NCBI GenBank assembly: GCA_003242115.1
Contig: QBMP01000101.1
Location: 1 to 13,844, forward strand
Source of the DNA: Phormidesmis priestleyi
GTDB lineage: Bacteria > Cyanobacteriota > Cyanobacteriia > Phormidesmidales > Phormidesmidaceae
Length of the DNA: 13,844 nt
Direction: 5' to 3'
A program made the translations under genes and the position numbers. Shown here in pieces: positions 8,045-13,844 of this stretch. Position 1 is the stretch's first letter. Each line of letters starts with the position of its first letter. A model generated the notes under the pieces. It saw only the letters and a list, made by a program, of their open reading frames with translations, searched no databases and was not told the origin of the DNA.

Positions 8045-11000
8045 TGAACGAATCGCTCTCATCTCATTTAAAGTCTCATTTAGAGATTGTCACTTACAAC
8101 AAAAATGCGCTCAACAATCTGCGGCGGGCCGTTGTGTTGGGTCAGGGCCAATTTTCGTTAATTTTGGCGCGGGTCAACTATCAGCATCTGCGCCAAGTGC
8201 TGCTAGATGAACTCACTCAGCACCTGCGAGTGAGCGTCGTAGCGCTGCCGCCTACCGCCGTTCGACTGCGAGACATGTTGCTACCGGCATCTGCTCTCGC
8301 ACCCCAACCGATTGTCCCGATTCAAGCGCTGATGGTAACCGGATTAGAAGACATTTTGGCCTTAGAGCCTCTGCTCAAATCCGCTAATTTAGGCCGCGAC
8401 GAACTCCCTAAAGCCTTCCAGCATCCGGTCGTGCTGTGGGTGAATGACACTGTTCTTCAGCAGCTCAACCGCTATGCCCCCGATCTCAAAAGCTTTGCGG
8501 CTACGCCGATTCGCTTTGAATATCCGATTCAGGCTTTAGTGAGGGCTCTGACGGCTCAAGCCAATAGCACCTTTCACCACCTATTAAAAACGGAACCAAC
8601 GGAACCAACAAAAAAAACAGAAAAAACGGATTCAGATCAAGATACTTCTGATTACAGCGATCGCACCCCTGACGACTTTCTGCTTCCATACGAGCTAACG
8701 TTTGCACTAACTCAGCTTGATCTCTCTTCTAAAAGCCAAGATTTAGCGATCAACGCCGCTCTGATTGCCGACCTGCTTTTTTTGCAAGCCCGTAACTTAC
8801 AGCATCAAGGTGACTGGCTGCGATCGCGCAGCTACTACGAAAACAGTCTCACCTACTGGCAAACCCTCACCCAGTCATCCGTTCTGCCGCTCTCTTCTGA
8901 TCTTTCTCCTTCTTCCTCTCCCGATCCCTCTAAGCTTACCCCTCAAGACAAACAATCCATCCTGCTTTTCCATCTCGGCTTGTGGTGGCGCAACTATGGC
9001 AACCAGTTCCAACTCTCTCCTCAAGATCACCCTCAAAACTATGAAAAAGCGCGGCAGTACTTTGAAGCCTGTTTGGCTATTTTTTGGCAGCAGAACCGAC
9101 CTGATCGCGTTGGGCACTTCATCTTAGCGCTTGCAGAAGTGCTGCAAAAGCTGGAAAATTGGCCTGAACTAGCAGCCGTAGCCCAAACGGCAATCGCGCT
9201 TCACCAACTAGATCCAATCAGGCTAGCGCGTGACTACGGCTACCTTGCAGAAGTCGCGATCGCACACTCCCAAGCCGATCCTCAGCCCAATGGTCTTTCC
9301 GATGATCTCAACAAAGCAGAAAGCTTCGCCCAACAAGCCTTAGCGCTTCACAGCGGGCAGCCTGATACGCCTGAACTTCGTCATGACCGGGGTCGCTATC
9401 GGTATTTATTAGCGATCGCCCAGCAGCTTCAGGGCCAGTCAGAGCAGGCAATTGCTCAGCTCGAAAGTGCAAAATCAGAGACAAATCCTCGGTACGATCT
9501 GACCCTTTATCGCCGTATTTTAGACCGGCTTTGGCATCTGTATTTTGAGCATAAGCGTTACGCTCAGGCGTTTGAAATCAAGCTTGCCCAGCGTCGAGTC
9601 GAAAATCTTTTTGGGCTCAGAGCTTTTATTGGCGCAAGCACCATACAGCCGACCATACAGCCTCTCCCCTCAGCGATAGAAACGATTGGCTTCGCAGCTT
9701 TTTCGACGGCTCAAGCATCTTTTTTGGATTCGCCTGAACAACTGCTAGCGGCTGAAATTAGGGCATCTGGTCGGTTGCAAGATATTGAGGCGCTCATTAA
9801 CCGGCTCTATCAGCCGCGCTACCCGATTGTCGTGATTCACGGTCAGTCGGGCGTGGGGAAAAGCTCTGTGCTCAGAGCCGGATTGGTGCCGCGATTGCGA
9901 AGTTTTATCAGCGAGGGCAGGACAACGTTGCCGGTGCTGATCAGTAGCTATGGTGATTGGATGGCGCAAGTGGCAGGCGCGATCGCGCCTAGCGATCGCC
10001 GTGACGCTCCAATCAATACAATAGCTTTGATCGAACGCCTGAAGCTCGTTATTCAAGAACAGTTTCAGCAAATTGTGCTGATTTTCGATCAGTTTGAAGA
10101 CTTTTTTTACGAGCATTCTGAGATTGAAGATCGGCGCGATCTGTATATCTTTTTGCGCGATTGCTTGGATTTGCCCTATGTGAAAGTTGTGCTTTCGCTG
10201 CGAGAAGACTTTTTGCACTACCTTTTGGAGTGGGATCGCAGCGCTGATTTGAGCATTATTGATAATGACATTCTCAGCAAAGAGATTCGCTACTACTTAG
10301 GAAATCTTACGCCCACGGCTGCTGAAAACTTGATTCGCTATTTGACGCAATCAGCCGCGCAATCGACGGCGCAATCAGCGGCGCAGCCAGCGGCCTCAGA
10401 GCTAGAAGAAGGACTGATTACGGCGTTAGTAGATGACTTGGTGACTCAGGCCGGGGAAGTTCGCCCCATTGAGCTACAGCTAGTGGGCGCGCAGCTACAG
10501 CGAGAGGGCATTACGACGCTAGCAGACTATCAGAGCTTGGGGCGATCGCCCAAAAATCAGCTACTCAAAAACTTTGTCAGCAGCGTTATTCACGACTGTG
10601 GCCCCGAAAATATTGGCATCGCTCAATCTGTGCTGTACTTGCTTAGCGAGGGTAACAATCGCCCGCTCAAAAGCTACCTAGAGTTGGAAGAAGCCTTGGC
10701 GCTGGCCAATATGACGGCAGAGTATAAGCAAATAGAAGAAGAAATCTTAGAAAAGCCAGTCCTAAAAAAACAGACTCTAGAAAATTTGAGGACTTTCAAA
10801 AATGGCGAGGAGAATGGTGATGAAAGCAGCCACCTGATTGCCCTTAGCCAACTGCCGCTAGTGTTACATATTTTGATGGGTTCGGGTCTAATTTTTGAGG
10901 TGCCGGAAGTGTCGGGTGTGCGCTATCAGCTAGCCCATGAGTATATTGCTAGCCTTGTACAGCAGCCTAACGACTTTATCGAAGCGTTAAAAACGGAGCG

Positions 11001-13209
11001 ACAGCGCCTTCAGCTCACCGAAGATCAGCTCAGAAAAGCCCTAGCCGCTCAGTCAGCCTCGGCCCTACAAACGGCGATTGCTCGTCAGCAAACTAAAATC
11101 GCCGAAATTCAGGCTCTCATTTCATCGTCTCAGCTGCTGCGGCTTTCGGGGAATGGCTTGGAGGCAATAGCCAACGCGCTGCGAGCGGCAACCCAAATGG
11201 TAGATAGCCACAATCCCCTGCTGAGGATGCAAACAGCCCTGTGTCTGAACGCTGCGCTCAGAGAAATTCGAGAAAAAAATGAGCTGAGCGATCACCGCGA
11301 TTGGGTGCTGGCTGTCGATTGTTCGCCATCTGTTGCAGAAGCTGATCTTGTTGCTTCTGGTCTCATTGCTTCGGGCAGTGAAGATGGCACAATCAAGCTG
11401 TGGGACGCTAAGGGCAGGCTCTTGCAAACGCTGAGCGGCCATCAGGCGGGCATTGTAGATGTTCGCTTTAGCCCTGACGGCGCGTATTTGGCCAGCGCTA
11501 GCCTCGATCATACGGTGCGTCTGTGGCAGCGCGATGGCACCTTTATTCGGGTGATTGAGCATCCTGCGGCTAGCGTCACGAGCATTAGCTTTAGCCCAAC
11601 TGAGTCGCCCACTGAACCCATACTGGCGGCGAGCTATAGCGATTCTCATGTGCGTCTGTGGCGCTTAGATGGCACGCTTATGAGCACCTTGCAAGGCCAT
11701 GATGATTGGGCTCGGACGGTGGCTTTTAGTCCCGATGGGCGGCTATTAGCAACGGGCGGCGAAGATCAGACCGTGCGGCTTTGGACAATAGCGGGAGAAA
11801 TGTTGCAGGTGCTGCGCGGGTATCGCGGGTGGGTGCGCAGCGTGGCCTTTAGCCCCGATGGTCAAACGGTGGTTTGTGCAGGGGATGCGAGCAGTCTGCG
11901 GCTGTGGAGTATTGAGGGTCATCAGCTAAAAACGTTCTATGGCCATGAAGACTGGGTGCGTAGTGTGGCCTTTAGCCCCGATGGCCAGCGAATTGCTTCG
12001 GCTAGTGACGATCATACCGTGCGCATTTGGCGGCTAGATGGCACAGTCGAACAAATTTTTGATCAGCGTAGCAGCGCTCATAGCTTGGCTTGGTCTGCGG
12101 ATGGAAAGTCTGTGGTGTCGGGAGGCGATGACGATCAGGTGCATATTTGGCGGCTGGTGGGGCCATCAGAACTTGTTTGCTGTGGGCATTTGGGGATTGT
12201 TTGGGGTGCCCGCTGGCAGCCTGAGAATCGGCAGATTGGCGATCAGGAAAAAGGCGATCAGCAGACGAAAATCCTGTCGGCAGGAGGCGATGACACGATT
12301 AAGCTTTGGAGCGCTAACGGCGAGTTGTTGAAGTCGGTAGTCGGGCATCGGCGGAGTGTGCACAGTGCGGTGTGGAGTCCAAAAGGAGATACTTTTGCCT
12401 CGGCAAGTGCAGATCATTCGGTGCGAATTTGGACGAGTGAGGGTGAGCTAGTTGCGGTGCTGTTGGGGCATGAAAGCTCGGTTTGGCAGGTGGCCTATAG
12501 CCCAGATGGCCGGTGGTTGGCTTCGGTAAGCAGCGATCGCACTCTCCGCCTGTGGACAGCCCAAGGCGATCTGATTAAAACCTGGACGGGCCATACCGAT
12601 ACGATTTGGCATGTGAGCATTAGTCCTGATGGCCATTACCTAGCCACCGCTAGTGAAGATGGTACGTTGCGCCTGTGGCATCACGAACAAGGGCTTATGC
12701 AAACGCTAGCCGACCATGTGGGCGGTGTCTGGTGCGCCGTTTTCAGTGCCGATGGCCGATGGCTGGCTTCAGGGGGCGCAGATGGCGTCATTCGGCTATG
12801 GTCGATTAATCAGCTTCAGCTAGTCCAACAACCGTTGATTGAGCCTAATCCCTTGCGGTTGCTAGGTCACCGCGATTGGGTTAGAAGCTTGAGCTTTGAT
12901 CCGCAAGGGGCGTTTTTGGCCTCTGGCAGTGATGATGGCACGGTGCGGCTATGGTCACTGTCAGCAGAGGGTGAGGCCATCGGGAAAATGCTGCCGCCGC
13001 TAACTGGTCACGATGGGGTGGTGTGGGATGTGGATTTTGATCGGGCGGGAGAGCGGATTGTTTCGGCTAGCGGCGATGGCACGGTGCGGATTTGGGATTT
13101 GCGGCTAGAAACGCTGATGAAGAAGGGCTGCGATTGGCTAGCAGATTGGCTGTTGACTAGGCCGGAACTGGCGAAGCAGATCTGTGAGCGGGGCGGACGG
13201 ACGGATTAG
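8044..13209 (+). CDS. STAND-type protein: degenerate P-loop, TPR-like, nSTAND1 NTPase, 14 WD40 repeats
   Basis: 1721 aa from ATG 8044. An in-frame GTG at 8038 or TTG at 7972 would add residues without family-like sequence. Domains: (a) ~20-180, a Rossmann/P-loop-like fold that has lost Walker A (LGQGQFSLILARV); it keeps a hydrophobic strand VTGLEDIL and HPVVLWVNDTVLQQLNRYAP, resembling the inactive STAND-like N-domains described in bacterial conflict proteins; (b) ~181-212, a charged low-complexity linker; (c) ~218-530, TPR-like helical pairs; (d) ~560-970, nSTAND1 NTPase with Walker A GQSGVGKSS (600-608), Walker B VLIFDQFED (678-686) and VVLSLREDFL; (e) ~977-1033, coiled coil; (f) 1084-1686, 14 WD40 repeats; (g) a tail GCDWLADWLL seen in many cyanobacterial WD40 proteins. 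STAND proteins oligomerise on sensing a trigger; here the propellers are the likely sensor. No effector domain is recognised. It is probably cytoplasmic and co-expressed with the upstream ATPase. Confidence 0.9.
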   Translation: MNESLSSHLKSHLEIVTYNKNALNNLRRAVVLGQGQFSLILARVNYQHLRQVLLDELTQHLRVSVVALPPTAVRLRDMLLPASALAPQPIVPIQALMVTGLEDILALEPLLKSANLGRDELPKAFQHPVVLWVNDTVLQQLNRYAPDLKSFAATPIRFEYPIQALVRALTAQANSTFHHLLKTEPTEPTKKTEKTDSDQDTSDYSDRTPDDFLLPYELTFALTQLDLSSKSQDLAINAALIADLLFLQARNLQHQGDWLRSRSYYENSLTYWQTLTQSSVLPLSSDLSPSSSPDPSKLTPQDKQSILLFHLGLWWRNYGNQFQLSPQDHPQNYEKARQYFEACLAIFWQQNRPDRVGHFILALAEVLQKLENWPELAAVAQTAIALHQLDPIRLARDYGYLAEVAIAHSQADPQPNGLSDDLNKAESFAQQALALHSGQPDTPELRHDRGRYRYLLAIAQQLQGQSEQAIAQLESAKSETNPRYDLTLYRRILDRLWHLYFEHKRYAQAFEIKLAQRRVENLFGLRAFIGASTIQPTIQPLPSAIETIGFAAFSTAQASFLDSPEQLLAAEIRASGRLQDIEALINRLYQPRYPIVVIHGQSGVGKSSVLRAGLVPRLRSFISEGRTTLPVLISSYGDWMAQVAGAIAPSDRRDAPINTIALIERLKLVIQEQFQQIVLIFDQFEDFFYEHSEIEDRRDLYIFLRDCLDLPYVKVVLSLREDFLHYLLEWDRSADLSIIDNDILSKEIRYYLGNLTPTAAENLIRYLTQSAAQSTAQSAAQPAASELEEGLITALVDDLVTQAGEVRPIELQLVGAQLQREGITTLADYQSLGRSPKNQLLKNFVSSVIHDCGPENIGIAQSVLYLLSEGNNRPLKSYLELEEALALANMTAEYKQIEEEILEKPVLKKQTLENLRTFKNGEENGDESSHLIALSQLPLVLHILMGSGLIFEVPEVSGVRYQLAHEYIASLVQQPNDFIEALKTERQRLQLTEDQLRKALAAQSASALQTAIARQQTKIAEIQALISSSQLLRLSGNGLEAIANALRAATQMVDSHNPLLRMQTALCLNAALREIREKNELSDHRDWVLAVDCSPSVAEADLVASGLIASGSEDGTIKLWDAKGRLLQTLSGHQAGIVDVRFSPDGAYLASASLDHTVRLWQRDGTFIRVIEHPAASVTSISFSPTESPTEPILAASYSDSHVRLWRLDGTLMSTLQGHDDWARTVAFSPDGRLLATGGEDQTVRLWTIAGEMLQVLRGYRGWVRSVAFSPDGQTVVCAGDASSLRLWSIEGHQLKTFYGHEDWVRSVAFSPDGQRIASASDDHTVRIWRLDGTVEQIFDQRSSAHSLAWSADGKSVVSGGDDDQVHIWRLVGPSELVCCGHLGIVWGARWQPENRQIGDQEKGDQQTKILSAGGDDTIKLWSANGELLKSVVGHRRSVHSAVWSPKGDTFASASADHSVRIWTSEGELVAVLLGHESSVWQVAYSPDGRWLASVSSDRTLRLWTAQGDLIKTWTGHTDTIWHVSISPDGHYLATASEDGTLRLWHHEQGLMQTLADHVGGVWCAVFSADGRWLASGGADGVIRLWSINQLQLVQQPLIEPNPLRLLGHRDWVRSLSFDPQGAFLASGSDDGTVRLWSLSAEGEAIGKMLPPLTGHDGVVWDVDFDRAGERIVSASGDGTVRIWDLRLETLMKKGCDWLADWLLTRPELAKQICERGGRTD
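8062..8085 (+). repeat. 12-bp tandem duplication near the STAND protein N-terminus
   Basis: TCTCATTTAAAG and TCTCATTTAGAG are adjacent and differ at one base. They encode SHLK and SHLE at residues 7-14, immediately after the start region. Confidence 0.75.
9640..9663 (+). repeat. 12-bp tandem duplication in the linker before the nSTAND1 domain
   Basis: ACCATACAGCCG and ACCATACAGCCT are adjacent and encode TIQP twice. They sit in the linker between the TPR-like region and the NTPase domain, where extra residues should be tolerated. Confidence 0.75.
10348..10395 (+). repeat. 12-bp imperfect tandem repeat, four copies, inside the NTPase region
   Basis: Units begin at 10348, 10360, 10372 and 10384 and encode QSAA, QSTA, QSAA, QPAA (residues 769-784). 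The repeat forms an Ala/Gln-rich insertion after the NLTPTAAENLIRYLT segment that follows the NTPase core. It preserves the frame. Confidence 0.85.
11293..13101 (+). repeat. WD40 repeat array, 14 units
   Basis: I count 14 units of about 41-50 residues, each built as H-x-x-x-V...FSPDG...LASGS-x-D-x-TVRLW. Fourteen equals two seven-bladed propellers. Units 1, 3, 8, 12 and 13 carry small insertions. Units 5 and 6 share almost identical DNA around WVRSVAFSPDGQ (near 11830 and 11955), which suggests recent duplication. Unit 5 has Tyr instead of the usual GH histidine, and unit 7 has Gln. Confidence 0.9.
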
Positions 13210-13243
13210 GTAAAGGCGCTTTATTCAGGATTTCTATCAAGGA

Positions 13244-13844
13244 CTATTCTCTTAGAGGAATATGAATGGTAAACGTTGTGCCTTGATCGGCACCTGGGCT
13301 AGTGACTTGAATGGTGCCACCGTGCCCGGTGACGAGCTGTTGCACAATGGCCGTGCCGAGCCCTAGTCCGCCAAACTTTCGGGTGATGGAATAGTCTTCT
13401 TGGCGAAATCGCTCGAATACGTAGGGTAAAAAATCGGGCTGAATGCCTTTGCCAGTGTCGATGACTTCGATTTGAGCAGCTAGGCTTGAAGCCAACGGAA
13501 CAACGGCCAACGAGATTGTGATTTGGCCACCTTCTGGGGTGAATTTGACTGCATTTGATAACAGATTCCAGATAATTTGTTGAAGTCTTGCAGTATCGCC
13601 AATGACGGTGATGGGCTCAGCAGGTAGCTGGGTTTTGATGGCGATCGCCTTGGCTTCGGCAGGTAGCTGAACGGTTTCAATCGCGGCGATAATGGTGGGT
13701 GCTAGCGAGACGGGCGCTTTTTCTAGGCTGAGTTTGCCGCGCAAAATTCGAGAGACATCTAGCAGATCATCAATCAGCTGCACCTGTAGCTTGGCATTGC
13801 GTTCGATGACGCCGAGCGCATGATTGGTTTTTTCGGGGGTGAGG
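13244..13844 (-). CDS. Histidine kinase C-terminal part, 5' end beyond window edge
   Basis: The frame is open from the stop TAG at 13244-13246 to the right edge, giving about 199 visible residues. It starts inside HisKA (QLIDDLLDVSRILRGKLSLE, the second helix); the phosphoacceptor His is outside the window. HATPase_c is complete: N box IWNLLSNAVKFT, G1 box DTGKGI, F box FERFRQED and G2 box FGGLGLGTAIV, where Thr replaces the commoner Leu or Ser. The protein ends TTFTIHIPLRE. An internal GTG at 13783 is not the real start, since the HisKA sequence continues upstream of it. The layout is that of the PAS/GAF hybrid kinases common in cyanobacteria. The gene is convergent with the STAND gene across a 34-bp gap that holds no clear terminator. 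Confidence 0.93.
   Translation of the reverse strand, partial: LTPEKTNHALGVIERNAKLQVQLIDDLLDVSRILRGKLSLEKAPVSLAPTIIAAIETVQLPAEAKAIAIKTQLPAEPITVIGDTARLQQIIWNLLSNAVKFTPEGGQITISLAVVPLASSLAAQIEVIDTGKGIQPDFLPYVFERFRQEDYSITRKFGGLGLGTAIVQQLVTGHGGTIQVTSPGADQGTTFTIHIPLRE

Noticed and set aside
9745..10218. 157-codon minus-strand ORF inside the STAND gene
   Set aside because: It lies wholly opposite the nSTAND1 domain, whose plus-strand frame carries intact Walker motifs. The minus product shows no recognisable motif.
11122..11649. 175-codon minus-strand ORF inside the WD40 region
   Set aside because: It lies opposite clear WD40 repeats. Long antisense frames are expected in repetitive G+C-rich coding DNA.
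6625..13209. Naming the cassette as an Avs-type or other known anti-phage system
   Set aside because: The nSTAND1/WD40 architecture is not that of Avs proteins as I know them, and there is no effector domain or nearby defence gene in the window. Only a general STAND-type call is supported.

Overview
The window reads as cyanobacterial chromosome. The palindrome GCGATCGC (HIP1) occurs 19 times by my count over 13.8 kb, spread through every gene. The gap1-type glyceraldehyde-3-phosphate dehydrogenase, the RarA fusion protein and the PAS/GAF histidine kinase all have a cyanobacterial flavour. I cannot name the species; a filamentous or Leptolyngbya/Synechococcus-like lineage is only a guess.

Layout, left to right: (1) a minus-strand PAS-PAS-PAS-GAF histidine kinase that runs off the left edge just inside its ATP-binding domain (1-2495). 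(2) A 235-bp divergent intergenic region with a perfect 11-bp inverted repeat and a 12-bp palindrome. (3) A plus-strand gene for a RarA/MgsA AAA+ ATPase fused to a C-terminal methyltransferase-like domain (2731-5028). (4) A spacer with a 22-bp perfect palindrome and a probable terminator. (5) gap1, glycolytic GAPDH (5317-6375), closed by a strong intrinsic terminator (6446-6489). (6) A two-gene cassette of a 447-aa P-loop ATPase (6625-7968) followed by a 1721-aa multidomain protein (8044-13209). I read the latter as a degenerate P-loop domain, TPR-like helices, an nSTAND1-type NTPase and 14 WD40 repeats. (7) A convergent minus-strand histidine kinase whose N-terminus lies beyond the right edge (13244-13844).

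The cassette in (6) is the most interesting part. It is set off by the gap1 terminator on its left and a convergent gene on its right, and has its own candidate promoter. Its second protein has the sensor-switch architecture of STAND proteins used in immunity, conflict and signalling. I recognise no classical effector domain (nuclease, TIR, caspase, protease, membrane pore) in either protein, so its output is unknown. The rest of the window combines DNA maintenance (RarA), central carbon metabolism (gap1) and two-component sensing, with no clear pathway link between them.

Two sequence-level peculiarities stand out. Short tandem duplications, mostly of 9-15 bp and in frame, recur in three of the genes. 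The first 26 bases appear to carry the histidine-kinase G2-box region in flipped orientation: either a real micro-inversion or an assembly fold-back at the end of the contig.
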